Of a stretch of 64,000 nucleotides of DNA, positions 43,903 through 54,785 are shown piece after piece (within the stretch, counting starts at the first letter, position 1; each line of letters opens with the position of its first letter). Where the stretch lies: positions 1,364,001 through 1,428,000 of the forward strand of contig NZ_CP011773.1 in the NCBI RefSeq assembly GCF_001021385.1, read 5' to 3'. This DNA is from Mycobacterium sp. EPa45. GTDB taxonomy: Bacteria; Actinomycetota; Actinomycetes; Mycobacteriales; Mycobacteriaceae. The translations under genes and the position numbers were made by a program. Under the pieces are notes generated by a model. The model searched no databases and was not told the DNA's origin. It saw only the letters and a list, made by a program, of their open reading frames with translations.

Positions 43903-44117
43903 TCAGAGCGCTACCCGCCGCACCCGCCAGCACAGCACCGCGGCCACTGCGCACAGCCCGGCGGCCAGGTAGAACGCCAGGTCGTAGGTTCCCTGGATGT
44001 CGCGCAGCCGGCCTGCCCGGCGGCCGCCACGGCCGCCCCGACCTGATGGGCGGCGAAGACCCAACGACGCCACCACCTGCGCCGCGGTCTGGGCATGTCG
44101 CCGTTGAGCAACCCCAA
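43903..44117 (-). pseudogene. C-terminal remnant of an MFS permease
   Basis: In the frame ending at the TGA 43903-43905 the last residues read RDIQGTYDLAFYLAAGLCAVAAVLCW, like the final helices of major facilitator permeases. The preceding part, WVFAAHQVGAAVAAAG, is only readable in another frame, so at least one frameshift separates them, and no upstream 10 helices exist. The neighbouring sequence to 43784 shows nothing else. It is therefore a decayed C-terminal end, left when the rest was lost. Confidence 0.7.
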
Positions 44118-44147
44118 GGTGTTTCAGGGCTCCTGAGCCGGTCTGCC

Positions 44148-44153
44148 TACGAT
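44148..44153 (+). promoter_or_regulatory. -10 hexamer for the gamma carbonic anhydrase-like gene
   Basis: TACGAT, 7 nt before the ATG at 44161. It overlaps the ATG at 44152, which speaks against that codon as the start. Confidence 0.5.
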
Positions 44154-44160
44154 GACGGCC

Positions 44161-44682
44161 ATGGCCGAACCTCTGATCATGTCCGTTGGCGGGCACACGC
44201 CCGAGTTGCACGCCGAGTCCTGGGTCGCGCCCAACGCTGCGGTGATCGGCCAAGTCCGGCTCGCGTCGCGGGTCAGCGTCTGGTACTCGGCGACGCTGCG
44301 AGCTGAGGCCGAGTGGATCGACGTCGGCGAGGGCAGCAACATCCAGGACGGCGCCACCGTGCACGTCGACCCCGGTTTCCCGGCGCGGATCGGTGCCGGT
44401 GTGACCGTCGGACACAACGCGGTGCTGCACGGCTGCACGGTCGAGGACGGGTCGCTGATCGGGATGGGCTCGATCGTGCTCAACGGCGCGGTGATCGGTG
44501 CGGGTTCGATCGTGGGCGCCGGTGCTGTGGTGCCGCAAGGCATGATCGTGCCGCCCCGCTCGCTGGTCGCGGGGGTTCCAGCCAAGGTCCGGCGCGAACT
44601 GTCCGATGCCGAATTGGACGGCAATCGCATGAACGCTGCCGTCTACGAACACCTCATCGATCTGCATCGCGAGTCGGAATAG
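44161..44682 (+). CDS. Gamma carbonic anhydrase-like hexapeptide-repeat protein
   Basis: 173 residues of left-handed beta-helix repeats (APNAAVIGQVRLASRVSVWYSATLR, then successive IGAGVTVGHNAVLHGCTV-like turns). Zinc-binding His positions are visible in TVHVD and GHNAVLHG, as in the gamma-CA/PaaY family. Many such proteins bind metal but are not proven carbonic anhydrases; some act as thioesterases in phenylacetate or fatty acid pathways. I chose ATG 44161, with a TACGAT box 7 nt upstream; ATG 44152 would add three residues. Confidence 0.87.
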   Translation: MAEPLIMSVGGHTPELHAESWVAPNAAVIGQVRLASRVSVWYSATLRAEAEWIDVGEGSNIQDGATVHVDPGFPARIGAGVTVGHNAVLHGCTVEDGSLIGMGSIVLNGAVIGAGSIVGAGAVVPQGMIVPPRSLVAGVPAKVRRELSDAELDGNRMNAAVYEHLIDLHRESE

Positions 44683-44750
44683 ACCCCGGGGGATCGATCT
44701 CACACCGCCGTCAGGTTTGCGCTGACGCCAGACTGCCGATAAGTCCTACC

Positions 44751-45893
44751 GTGGAGGCGAAGCGGATCCTGGTCACCGGTGCCACCGGATATGTCGGTTC
44801 TCGGTTGGTGGCGAAGCTGCTCGACGACGGGCACGAGGTCATCGCCGCGACCCGCAACCCCGAGAAGCTGGGCCGGTTCGGCTGGTGCGACGACGTGACG
44901 GCCGTGGTCTTCGATGCCGATGACCCCACGTCCATCGAGGCCGCGTTCGCCGTCTCCGGCCCCATCGACGTCATCTATTACCTCGTGCATGCGATCGGCC
45001 AGCCCGGGTTCCGGGAGCGGGACAACGCCGGCGCCGCCACCGTCGCGAAGGCTGCGGCTGCCGCGGGCGCGGGACGCATCGTGTATCTCGGCGGGTTCGT
45101 GCCCGCGGACGACACATTGTCCGAGCACCTGGCCGGCCGCGCCGAAGTCGCCGCCGCGCTCGATGTGGACGGCGGCGCCGAACTGGTGTGGCTGGGCGCA
45201 GCGGTGATCATCGGCGCGGGCTCGACATCCTTCGAGATGGTCCGCTACGTCGGCGACCGGTTCTGGGTGATCCCGTTGCCGCCGTGGGCCGATCACGACA
45301 TCGAACCGATCTCGATTCGCGACGTGCTGTACTACCTGGTGGCCGCGGCCGACCCGGATGTCGTGGCGGCCGGCGCCTACGACATCGTCGGGCCCGACGT
45401 CACCACCTACCGCCAGTTGTTGCAGACCTACATCGACGCGGCGGGTGAACTTCGGGCCGGGCTGCCGGTGCGCGACTTCGTGCCGCATGCCGTGGTCGGT
45501 CGGGTGGCCGGTGCGGCGGTGCCGGTGCCGACTGGATTGGCCGCCGATCTCATCGAATCGCTGGACCATCCGATGACGGCCTCGGACACTGTCTTACGTG
45601 ATCACGTTCCGGACCCGCCAGGTGGGCTCACCACCATCGAAGACGCCGTCGTCGCCGCGGTGGCCAGCCCGCCGCCGTGCCCGGTCGATCGACTGGCCGA
45701 CCCGCACCATCTGGCCGACAGTGATCCGATGTGGGCCGGCGGGGATGCGTTGCGACTCCGGCGGGTGGCTGCGACGGTGACGCCCGGGGTGGCGCGCCCA
45801 GCGCTGCGACTGCTGAACTCTGTGCCCGGCCCACTGGCCGGTGCGCTGCGAACCGGCTTGGACCTGTTGCTGGCGAAAGTCCGCTTGTTATGA
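44751..45893 (+). CDS. NAD(P)-binding (NmrA/extended SDR-like) protein
   Basis: 380 residues. An N-terminal Rossmann domain with TGATGYVGSRL (residues 9-19), ATRNPEKL after strand 2 (fits NADP(H)) and YYLVHAIGQPGF, resembling the atypical SDRs with DUF2867-type or NmrA-like C-terminal parts. The classical YxxxK is not obvious, so it may be a redox sensor or an atypical reductase. GTG start; no Shine-Dalgarno, so the start could be leaderless. The last codon overlaps the ATG of the CPBP gene (ATGA). Confidence 0.8.
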   Translation: MEAKRILVTGATGYVGSRLVAKLLDDGHEVIAATRNPEKLGRFGWCDDVTAVVFDADDPTSIEAAFAVSGPIDVIYYLVHAIGQPGFRERDNAGAATVAKAAAAAGAGRIVYLGGFVPADDTLSEHLAGRAEVAAALDVDGGAELVWLGAAVIIGAGSTSFEMVRYVGDRFWVIPLPPWADHDIEPISIRDVLYYLVAAADPDVVAAGAYDIVGPDVTTYRQLLQTYIDAAGELRAGLPVRDFVPHAVVGRVAGAAVPVPTGLAADLIESLDHPMTASDTVLRDHVPDPPGGLTTIEDAVVAAVASPPPCPVDRLADPHHLADSDPMWAGGDALRLRRVAATVTPGVARPALRLLNSVPGPLAGALRTGLDLLLAKVRLL

Positions 45894-46591
45894 CGATGCT
45901 GGCTGAGATTCGTTCGGTTGCTTCCAATGTGGCTGTGCCCCATCAGGAGTGGCCGTCGGCGATCCGCCGGCGCCGCATCGCCGTGTGCGTGGTGCTCGTT
46001 CTCGGTGCGGTGCTGCTCGGAGTGTCGCTGACCCGCAGGCCAGGGGATGCGGCGTTCTATTGGCTGACGATGGCGCTGGCGGCGACGTGGGCGGTCGGCG
46101 CGCGACTCTCCGGCCCGGTGCACCTGGGGTGCATCCGCTGGCGCGGGCGTAACCAGCGCCCGGTGATCACCGGGCTGGCAATCGGATTGCTGCTCGGTGC
46201 CATCTTTGTGCTCGGCGGTCTGGTGACCCGGGAGATCCCCCCGGTGGCCGAGGCCATCACCCGCGTGCTGGAGTACGCCAACCACGGCAGCCTCCTTCTG
46301 ATCGTGGTGATCACCCTGGTGAACGGCTTGGCCGAGGAGATGTTCTTCCGCGGCGCGCTGTACACCGCACTGGGTGCGTTCCATCCGGTGGTGATCTCGA
46401 CGGTGCTCTACACCGTCGCGACGTGTGCCAGCGGGAACTGGATGCTCGGCTTCGCCGCGATCATCCTCGGCACGGTATGCGCGCTGGAACGCCGAGCCAC
46501 CGGCGGCGTGCTGGCACCGGTGCTGACCCACGTCGTGTGGGGCCTCATCATGGTGCTGGCACTGCCGCCGATGTTCGGCGTCTGGCACTAG
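45890..46591 (+). CDS. CPBP family intramembrane metalloprotease (Rv1140-like)
   Basis: 233-residue membrane protein with about six helices. The family motifs are EEMFFRG (motif 1) and a C-terminal THVVWG (His motif); an intermediate motif lies in ISTVLYTVATCA. CPBP proteins are prenyl-protein-type or bacteriocin-processing proteases (Rce1/Abi family). The ATG overlaps the previous stop (ATGA), suggesting an operon with the NAD(P)-binding protein. The start of the longer frame (45731) lies inside that gene. Target unknown. Confidence 0.83.
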   Translation: MTMLAEIRSVASNVAVPHQEWPSAIRRRRIAVCVVLVLGAVLLGVSLTRRPGDAAFYWLTMALAATWAVGARLSGPVHLGCIRWRGRNQRPVITGLAIGLLLGAIFVLGGLVTREIPPVAEAITRVLEYANHGSLLLIVVITLVNGLAEEMFFRGALYTALGAFHPVVISTVLYTVATCASGNWMLGFAAIILGTVCALERRATGGVLAPVLTHVVWGLIMVLALPPMFGVWH

Positions 46592-46642
46592 CCGGATTGG
46601 CCGGCTCCTCAGCGGGTCTTCGCTCCCGCATCGTCGACCCGC

Positions 46643-47932
46643 CTAACGCAGCGGGTGGGCGATCTCGTCGCGCGGCATGCGCGCGGCCAGGATGGCGACC
46701 GCGGCCAAGACCACCGGGCCGATGCCGGCGACCGCGAAGATGAGCTCGACGGGAACGACCTTCGACAGCGGGCCGGCGACGGCCATCGACACCGGCATGA
46801 ACGCCAGCGAGACGAAGAAGTCCAGGCTCGAGACGCGGCCCAGCATCTCCGGCGGTACCCGGCGCTGCAGCAGCGTGCCCCAGATGACCGACCCCGCGCC
46901 GTCGGTGAGGCCCACGACGAACAACGCGATCACGGTCACCGCCAGTGACGAGGTCGCGCCGACTATCGCCAGCGGCACCGAGCCCGCGCCCCACATCGTC
47001 AACATGACCGTCAGGTAGCGCCGCGGCAGCCGCCGCGCGGAAACCGCCAGCGCCCCCAACGCGCTGCCGACCCCGAACGCGGCGAGCATCAGCCCGTACA
47101 CCTGCTCGCCGTGGGCGAACCGATTGTGCGCGATGAACGGCAGCAGCACCTCGATCGGGCCCATCGCCAGGAATACCCAGGTGCAGGCGAACACCAGCGT
47201 CCAGCGCAGCCATGCGGTATGCAGGACGAAGCGCAGACCGTCTCTGAGATCGGTTAACACGTGCGGCTTTTCGCGTTCGACTGTCATCACGATGTGCGAG
47301 CCGTCGCCCGGTCGCATGGCCACCAGCAGGGTCAGCGTGACCGCGAACAGCGCGGCAACGGTGACGGTGCCCAGGGCGGGGAAGGTGAGCCCGACCAGGA
47401 CACCCGCCGCGGCGGGGCCGATGGCTTGCTGCAGCGTCGGGCGGATCGCACCTTCCACGCCGTTGGCCGCCAGCAGCTGCTCGGCAGGCAGAATGCGGGG
47501 GAGGTACGCACTGTAGGCCGGAAAGAAGAACGCCGCGCCGATACCGAGAACCGTTGCTGCCGTTGCCATATGCCAGAGTCGGAGCTCGCCGAGCAGGCCG
47601 AGGGTCGCGACGGCGGCGGTGGCGGCCAGGTTGGCGATCTCGACGGCGATGATCACTGCGCGCTGCGACACCCGGTCGGCCACGATGCCCCCGACCAGGA
47701 TGAAGACCAGCATGCCGGTGGCCAGGCAGGCGGCGACCAGGGACAGGGCCGCCGGGTCGTCGGCCAGGGCGATGACCTGCAGGGCCATCACGACCGCCCA
47801 CATGCCCTCGGCGAACAACGATATTGACATCGCTGCGATCAGCAGACGGAACTCGCGATACTGGAACGGCGCAAGCACGCGCCGGCGGCCGGTGGTCCTC
47901 ACCGGCTCGTCGGTATCGCAGCTCGTACTCAT
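46643..47932 (-). CDS. MFS transporter
   Basis: 429 residues with about 12 hydrophobic helices. A segment VGGIVADRVSQRAVIIA after helix 2 corresponds to the MFS A-motif (GxxxDRxGRR). The family includes drug efflux permeases (MFS_3-type), but the substrate is unknown. The N-terminal head is basic (RTTGRRRVLAPF). The ORF is unbroken and is flanked by opposite-strand genes on the left and a crotonase gene on its own strand on the right. Confidence 0.87.
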   Translation of the reverse strand: MSTSCDTDEPVRTTGRRRVLAPFQYREFRLLIAAMSISLFAEGMWAVVMALQVIALADDPAALSLVAACLATGMLVFILVGGIVADRVSQRAVIIAVEIANLAATAAVATLGLLGELRLWHMATAATVLGIGAAFFFPAYSAYLPRILPAEQLLAANGVEGAIRPTLQQAIGPAAAGVLVGLTFPALGTVTVAALFAVTLTLLVAMRPGDGSHIVMTVEREKPHVLTDLRDGLRFVLHTAWLRWTLVFACTWVFLAMGPIEVLLPFIAHNRFAHGEQVYGLMLAAFGVGSALGALAVSARRLPRRYLTVMLTMWGAGSVPLAIVGATSSLAVTVIALFVVGLTDGAGSVIWGTLLQRRVPPEMLGRVSSLDFFVSLAFMPVSMAVAGPLSKVVPVELIFAVAGIGPVVLAAVAILAARMPRDEIAHPLR

Positions 47933-48006
47933 GGCATTGATGGTCGCCGACGGACCCAGGCGGCGTCCAACGATTTTCTGCGCGGCGAGAGCGCAGTCCG
48001 AGCGCT

Positions 48007-48813
48007 TCAGTCTTCAGTGAAGACGGGGGAGCGGTGCTCCTGGAAAGCCTTGGTGCCCTCGCGGAAATCGCTGGAGCCCAATAGGATTCGCTGACCCTCT
48101 TCCTCGCGGCCGATCGCGGCCTCCAGCTCGGTGAGGGTGGCGGCGTTGATCGCGTGCTTGGTCTTGCGTAGCGCGACAGCCGGCCCGGACACCAGTTTGT
48201 CGATCACCGCGGATACGCCGGCCTCCAACTCGTCGGCCGGGTACACCGCACTCACCAGTCCGAAGTCGAATGCCTCCGCCGCCGAAATGCGTTCGGCGAG
48301 AAGCGCCATCCGCAGCGCCCGGATCCGGCCTATCGCCGCGGCCACCAATGCCGAGGCGCCACCGTCGGGCATCAGCCCGATCTTGGTGAACGCCAACAAG
48401 AAGAAGGCCTTCTCCGAGGCCAGCACGACGTCACTGGCCAGTGCCAGCGACACCCCGACGCCGGCCGCCGGTCCCTGGACCACCGCAACGACCGGTTTGG
48501 GCAGGCTCGTGATTGCCCGTACCGCGCGGTTCGCCTCGAGCAGCACCTCATCGGGGGTGTCCGGCCGTCGGTTCGACTGATCCTCCGCGCTGATGCCCGC
48601 CCCGGAACTGAATCCGCGGCCCGCTCCGCCGAGTCGCACCACCCGCACCGAGGCGTCGTCGGCGGCATGCTCCAACACGTCGGCCAGCGTCCGCAGCATG
48701 ATCGCGTTGAGCGAGTTCAGGCTGTCGGGCCGGTTCAACGTCACCGACAACACTCCGCCGTCGAGCGAGACCGTCAGTTCCGGGACACCGGTGTAAGCAT
48801 CGATGGTCGTCAT
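48007..48813 (-). CDS. Enoyl-CoA hydratase/isomerase (EchA10/EchA11-like)
   Basis: 268-residue crotonase with [14 protein letters not shown] (CoA-binding loop) and GVSLALASDVVLASEKAFF. The usual first Glu of the hydratase pair is not obvious: the region reads FTKIGLMPDGGAS, where Glu is replaced by Lys or Ile, while a Asp follows in MPDGG, so it may act as an isomerase or non-hydratase crotonase. Position next to the racemase gene (divergent) matches Rv1142c/Rv1141c. ATG at 48813. Confidence 0.87.
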   Translation of the reverse strand: MTTIDAYTGVPELTVSLDGGVLSVTLNRPDSLNSLNAIMLRTLADVLEHAADDASVRVVRLGGAGRGFSSGAGISAEDQSNRRPDTPDEVLLEANRAVRAITSLPKPVVAVVQGPAAGVGVSLALASDVVLASEKAFFLLAFTKIGLMPDGGASALVAAAIGRIRALRMALLAERISAAEAFDFGLVSAVYPADELEAGVSAVIDKLVSGPAVALRKTKHAINAATLTELEAAIGREEEGQRILLGSSDFREGTKAFQEHRSPVFTED

Positions 48814-48910
48814 GGCTGCACCTTAGCCCCGGCGGGGCCGCAGCCCGCGTCGGGTCAGGCCAGGTGTAAATAGTTAAGGCGGCGATCAATCAACTGGAGG
48901 GTAGACACCT

Positions 48911-49996
48911 ATGGCCGGACCACTGCACGGTTTGCGCGTCGTCGAATTGGCCGGCATCGGCCCCGGCCCGCACGCCGCGATGATCCTCGGTGACCTGGGT
49001 GCCGATGTCGTCCGGATCGACCGGCTCGGCAAGGGCACCGGAACCCCCAGCAACGATTACCTGCTGCGCAACCGTCGCTCGGTGGGCGCCAACCTCAAAG
49101 ACCCGGCCGACCGCGACATGGTGCTGGGACTGATCGCCAAGGCCGACGTCCTCATCGAAGGCTTCCGCCCAGGTGTCACCGAGCGTCTCGGGCTGGGCCC
49201 GGAGGACTGCGCGAAGGTCAACGAGCGGCTGATCTACGGCCGCATGACCGGGTGGGGCCAGGACGGCCCGCGCAGCCAGCAGGCCGGCCACGACATCAAC
49301 TACATCTCGCTCAACGGCCTGCTGCACGCCGTGGGCCGGGTCAACGAACGTCCCGTCCCGCCGCTGAACCTGGCCGGTGACTTCGGCGGCGGCTCGATGT
49401 TCCTTCTGGTCGGCATTCTGTCCGCGTTGTGGGAGCGGGAGCGCTCCGGCAAGGGACAGGTCATCGACGCTGCGATGGTCGACGGCTCCAGCGTGCTGGC
49501 CCAGATGATGTGGGCGTTCCGGCACATGGGCATGTGGAATGACGTGCGCGGAACCAACATGCTCGACACCGGCGCGCCTTACTACGACACCTACGAATGC
49601 TCCGACGGCCGGTACGTCGCGGTCGGCGCGATCGAGCCGCAGTTCTACGCGGAGCTGATCGACAAGCTGGGTCTGAACGCCGCCGACCTGCCCGATCAGA
49701 ACGACGTCACCCGCTGGCCGGAGCTGCGGGCGCTGCTCACCGAGGCCTTCGCCGCGCACGACCGCGACCACTGGGCCAAGGTGTTCGCTGGCAGCGACGC
49801 CTGCTGCACGCCGGTGTTGTCGTTCGCCGAGGTCGAGACCGAGCCGCACAACACCGAGCGCAACACCTTCTACACCGAGGCCGGCTCGACCTTCCCCGCG
49901 CCCGCCCCGCGGTTCTCCCGGACCGGCCTGGACGCCCCCACGGCACCCGGTGTTCCGGGAGCCGACAACGAAGCAGTTCTGCGCGACTGGGTATAG
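48911..49996 (+). CDS. mcr: Alpha-methylacyl-CoA racemase
   Basis: 361-residue CaiB/BaiF-family enzyme very like mycobacterial MCR (Rv1143): the N-terminal [18 protein letters not shown], catalytic His in AGHDINYI (about 126) and Asp in GDFGGGSMF, and the C-terminal CTPVL. It interconverts the R and S forms of 2-methyl-branched acyl-CoA, which is needed for beta-oxidation of cholesterol side chains and branched fatty acids. GGAGGG lies before the ATG. It starts a same-strand run racemase-SDR-nitronate monooxygenase. Confidence 0.93.
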   Translation: MAGPLHGLRVVELAGIGPGPHAAMILGDLGADVVRIDRLGKGTGTPSNDYLLRNRRSVGANLKDPADRDMVLGLIAKADVLIEGFRPGVTERLGLGPEDCAKVNERLIYGRMTGWGQDGPRSQQAGHDINYISLNGLLHAVGRVNERPVPPLNLAGDFGGGSMFLLVGILSALWERERSGKGQVIDAAMVDGSSVLAQMMWAFRHMGMWNDVRGTNMLDTGAPYYDTYECSDGRYVAVGAIEPQFYAELIDKLGLNAADLPDQNDVTRWPELRALLTEAFAAHDRDHWAKVFAGSDACCTPVLSFAEVETEPHNTERNTFYTEAGSTFPAPAPRFSRTGLDAPTAPGVPGADNEAVLRDWV

Positions 49997-50041
49997 TCCC
50001 CAACCAACCAGTAGGTCGACCAACCGGAAGGAAGCATATTC

Positions 50042-51826
<1,785 letters not shown>

Positions 51827-51852
51827 CAAGGCGCGTATCTCTATCCCCGAAG

Positions 51853-51889
51853 GGCGCCACGCCGCACGTCAGCGGCGATGGCGCCTTTT
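51853..51889 (+). terminator. Rho-independent-like terminator
   Basis: GGCGCCACGCCGC pairs with GCGGCGATGGCGCC (one bulged base), loop about six bases, followed by TTTT at 51886-51889. It closes the racemase-SDR-flavoprotein run. Confidence 0.7.
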
Positions 51890-51900
51890 GGCGCTGCGCT

Positions 51901-52056
51901 CTAGCTGGCGTTGGCCAGCGGCGGCTTGTCCTCGAACTGCTCCGAGGTGTCGCCCTCTACGAGGAAGTCCCCGTGGTACAGCGCGTCGAAGTCGATTTTG
52001 ATGACATCGGCACTGGTGTCGTCGATCCACATATCTAGGACTCTATGAGTCGCCAT
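51901..52056 (-). CDS. Small acidic conserved-looking protein
   Basis: 51 residues from ATG 52056, or 43 from ATG 52032, which has TAGAGT 7 nt upstream and would be leaderless. The core DVIKIDFDALYHGDFLVEGD is acidic with aromatic residues and the C-terminus ends PPLANAS. I do not recognise it; there is no signal peptide, metal site or RiPP enzyme next to it. Codon use looks coding, and it is divergent from the methyltransferase at 52206. Confidence 0.55.
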   Translation of the reverse strand: MATHRVLDMWIDDTSADVIKIDFDALYHGDFLVEGDTSEQFEDKPPLANAS

Positions 52057-52205
52057 TAAGGAATCTTTGAGCCGCGGTTCGGAGTTCCCTGGCAATTCTT
52101 ACTCCCGAGTCAGGTCGCTGGTTACTCAAAAGTCAGGTTGGTCACACCTGAGCCCAAAAACCGCCTGCGACTAGGGTGGGGCTGACCAGGGAGGACATCA
52201 CAGAT

Positions 52206-52844
52206 ATGTCACAGCAGACCGTCGACAACCCCTTCTTCGCCCGCTTCTGGACCGTGCTCTCCGCCCATGAGTCCGAGGCGATGCGCAAGCTCCGCCGAGA
52301 GAATCTCTCAGGGCTGTCCGGGCGTGTCCTGGAGGTCGGTGCGGGCACCGGAACGAACTTCGCGTTCTACCCCGATTCGGTGACCGAGGTCGTCGCTCTC
52401 GAACCCGAGACGCGGCTGGCGCCACTGGCCAAGCAGGCCGCCGCGGCGGCCGCGGTTCCGATCACGGTAGTCGAGTCGACCGTCGAGACGATGCCCGCGG
52501 CCGAACCTTTCGACGCCGTCGTGTGCTCGCTCGTGCTGTGCTCGGTTGCCGACCCCGATGGTGTGCTGCGACAGCTCAACGCCGTGCTGAAGCCGGGCGG
52601 CGAGCTGCGCTACTTCGAACACATCGCCGCCGGCGGCTGGCGTGGCCGGCTGCAGCAGCTGGCCGACGCCACGATCTGGCCGCGGTTCGCCGGGAATTGC
52701 CACACCCACCGCGACACCGAGCGCTCGATCGCGGGCGCCGGATTCGTCATCGACTCCGCGCGTCGCGAGGCGCAGTTTCCCGCCTGGGTGCCGCTGCCGG
52801 TTCAGGAAGTCGCGCTGGGGCGGGCTAAGAAAACTGCCCCTTGA
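52206..52844 (+). CDS. Class I SAM-dependent methyltransferase (Rv1147-like)
   Basis: 212-residue methyltransferase with motif [13 protein letters not shown] (about 38-49), ALEPE after strand 2, [15 protein letters not shown] for motif II and [13 protein letters not shown] for motif III; of the UbiE/PMT-like small-molecule group. Possible lipid headgroup methylation cannot be tested here. I chose ATG 52206 with GGGAGG 12 nt upstream; the frame is open to 52176. The 3' end overlaps the convergent sirtuin gene by 20 bp. Confidence 0.85.
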   Translation: MSQQTVDNPFFARFWTVLSAHESEAMRKLRRENLSGLSGRVLEVGAGTGTNFAFYPDSVTEVVALEPETRLAPLAKQAAAAAAVPITVVESTVETMPAAEPFDAVVCSLVLCSVADPDGVLRQLNAVLKPGGELRYFEHIAAGGWRGRLQQLADATIWPRFAGNCHTHRDTERSIAGAGFVIDSARREAQFPAWVPLPVQEVALGRAKKTAP

Positions 52845-53550
52845 GCAGCTCGGGCAACTGCTGCAGCAGCGTCGGCAGCGCTGTGCTGGCCGACTCCCGG
52901 ATCGTGATCGTCGCGTTCGACGACAGTGGCGTCGGCTCGGGGTTGACCTCGACCACCACGGCTCCGCGGGCCAGCGCCACATCGGGCAGGCCGGCGGCCG
53001 GGTAGACGATCCCCGAGGTGCCGACGACCACCAGGACGTCGGCGGTGGCCACCGCTTCCACCGAGGCCTGCCACGGCTCGTCGGGCAGCTGTTCGCCGAA
53101 CCAGACGATTCCCGGCCGGATCAGCCCGCCGCACTCGCATTGCGGCGGCATCTTCTCCAGTTCGGGCGCGGGCATGTCCGGCAGCGGACCGTGATAGCGC
53201 GAACCGCAGGCGTCGCACCAGAACTCGAACAGGCTGCCGTGCAGATGCTGCACCGGCTTACTGCCTGCCCGCTCGTGCAGGTTGTCGACGTTCTGGGTGA
53301 TCACGGTGACCTCGGCGTGGTCCTGCCAGGCCGCCACGGCACGATGCCCATCGTTGGGCTCGACCTGCTGGACGAGGTGATGTCGCCACAGATACCAGGC
53401 CCACACCCGCTCGGGATGGTTCTGCCAACCGTCTGTGCTCGATAGTTCGTAAGGGTCGTACTTGGCCCACAAACCCGTCTTATCGTCGCGAAACGTCGGC
53501 ACGCCGCTCTCGGCGGAGATCCCCGCCCCGCTCAGTACCGCGATACGCAC
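52825..53550 (-). CDS. cobB: Sir2-family NAD-dependent protein deacylase
   Basis: 241 residues, class III sirtuin. NAD motif [15 protein letters not shown] at the N-terminus, [13 protein letters not shown] and catalytic His in HLHGS, four Zn ligands CDAC...CECGG, and [15 protein letters not shown]. Removes acyl groups from lysines in an NAD-dependent reaction; in mycobacteria acetyl-CoA synthetase is a target. The start is GTG 53550, giving MRIAVLSG as in Rv1151c; an upstream TTG at 53559 would add three residues. Full length. Confidence 0.94.
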   Translation of the reverse strand: MRIAVLSGAGISAESGVPTFRDDKTGLWAKYDPYELSSTDGWQNHPERVWAWYLWRHHLVQQVEPNDGHRAVAAWQDHAEVTVITQNVDNLHERAGSKPVQHLHGSLFEFWCDACGSRYHGPLPDMPAPELEKMPPQCECGGLIRPGIVWFGEQLPDEPWQASVEAVATADVLVVVGTSGIVYPAAGLPDVALARGAVVVEVNPEPTPLSSNATITIRESASTALPTLLQQLPELLKGQFS

Positions 53551-53587
53551 ACCCCCCAAAATAGCCGGTCTGGGCGATACTTAGCAT

Positions 53588-53953
53588 GTGTCGGAATTGG
53601 GGGTCTGGTTACGCGTCGACGGACAGGCCACGCGTCCTCTATTTGATCAGCTGAGAACACAGATCATCGCGGGTATCCGGGACGGGCGATTGTCGCCCGG
53701 AACCCGGTTGCCGACGGTGCGCGAGCTGGCCGGCCAGCTGAACTTGGCCGTCAATACCGTCGCGCGGGCCTATCGGGAGCTGGAGACCGCCGGGATCGTC
53801 GAAACCCGTGGCCGCTTCGGGACATTCGTGGCGCGGGCTGATCCGGCCGACGCCGCCATGGCCGCCGCGGCGAACGCCTACGTGGAAGCCGCCCGTGCAC
53901 TCGGGCTCGGCAAGCAGGAGGCGCTGGAGTATCTGGACCGCGCGTTCGGCTGA
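53588..53953 (+). CDS. GntR-family regulator (YtrA-like, Rv1152)
   Basis: 121 residues. A winged helix-turn-helix with [35 protein letters not shown] and [31 protein letters not shown], then only a short helical tail rather than a large effector domain, so it is of the small YtrA subfamily. The GTG start is 37 bp from the divergent sirtuin start, so both may be controlled from the same region. Rv1152 has been linked to drug tolerance, as I recall. Confidence 0.9.
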   Translation: MSELGVWLRVDGQATRPLFDQLRTQIIAGIRDGRLSPGTRLPTVRELAGQLNLAVNTVARAYRELETAGIVETRGRFGTFVARADPADAAMAAAANAYVEAARALGLGKQEALEYLDRAFG

Positions 53954-53957
53954 GCTG

Positions 53958-54785
53958 TCAGCCGAATTCCAGCAGGGTGTACGCGCCCCGGAAGCGCTTC
54001 GTCGGACCGAAGTGCCAGATGGCCGGCCACACCACGTTGAAGAAGAATCCGCGTCCCTTCGGCATCGGGATATCGTGCACCGCTTTGATTCCCGGCACGG
54101 TGTTGACCAGGTCGGCCAGCTGGACGGTGCTCAGGCTGAACGGCATCGGCGGCACCCGGTAGTGCTTGGAGGACCGCATCCCCCTGGGGGCGAGTTTCTT
54201 GACGAAAACCGGCGGCAGGTCGAAGAACATCTGACCACCCGGAAAACGCTTGGCGCACTCGGTGATAAGCCCCATCGCCTCGTCGGGTTGCAGATACATC
54301 AGCAGACCTTCGGCGGTGATGAATACACCGTCACCGGTATCAACCTGGTCCATCCAGCTGTAATCCAACGCCGACTGCGCCAGCACGGTGATCCGCGGTG
54401 CGGACGGGAGCAGGCGTTCGCGCAGCCCGATGACCGGCGGGAGGTCGACCGATATCCAGTGGAACTGCGGGTCACTGATGGCGTCGCTCAACCGCCAGAA
54501 GCTGGTCTGAAAACCTTCGGCCAGCGCGACGACGGTGGCCTTCGGATGCGCGCGCAGGTACTTCACAGCGCAGGCGTCGACAGCCAGCGAGCGCAGCGCC
54601 ATCTCCTGACCTTTGCGGCCGAATTTGTCGAAGTCGAAATCGATGGAGTCGACGAGCGTGATGGCCATCGGGTCGCGCAGGATCGCCCCGGGCAGGCCTG
54701 CCTGATGAGCGCGGCCGTTAAGGGTCATCAGCGCGGTTTCCGATACCCCGTCCAGCTGGCCGGCGTCGATTTTGGGGCTGTTCAT
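53958..54785 (-). CDS. LCMT-like O-methyltransferase (Rv1153c/Omt-like)
   Basis: 275-residue leucine carboxyl methyltransferase/PKMT-type SAM enzyme. Characteristic segments are ALRSLAVDACAVKYLRAHPKATVVALAEGFQTSFWRLSD-like motif (in pieces GFQTSFWRL), VDLPPVI and AEGLLMYLQPDEAMGLI. Family members O-methylate small carboxylates or polyketide phenols. The ATG overlaps the DUF1697 stop (ATGA). The stop lies near the GntR stop (convergent). Confidence 0.85.
   Translation of the reverse strand: MNSPKIDAGQLDGVSETALMTLNGRAHQAGLPGAILRDPMAITLVDSIDFDFDKFGRKGQEMALRSLAVDACAVKYLRAHPKATVVALAEGFQTSFWRLSDAISDPQFHWISVDLPPVIGLRERLLPSAPRITVLAQSALDYSWMDQVDTGDGVFITAEGLLMYLQPDEAMGLITECAKRFPGGQMFFDLPPVFVKKLAPRGMRSSKHYRVPPMPFSLSTVQLADLVNTVPGIKAVHDIPMPKGRGFFFNVVWPAIWHFGPTKRFRGAYTLLEFG

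Noticed and set aside
43903..44703. Whole 266-codon minus frame as a gene
   Set aside because: Only its last 35 or so residues resemble an MFS protein; the rest is antisense to the gamma carbonic anhydrase-like gene.
46592..46642. Hairpins AGCCGG/CCGGCT and GCGGG/CCCGC between convergent genes
   Set aside because: Stems of five or six base pairs without a T-run are expected by chance at this GC content.
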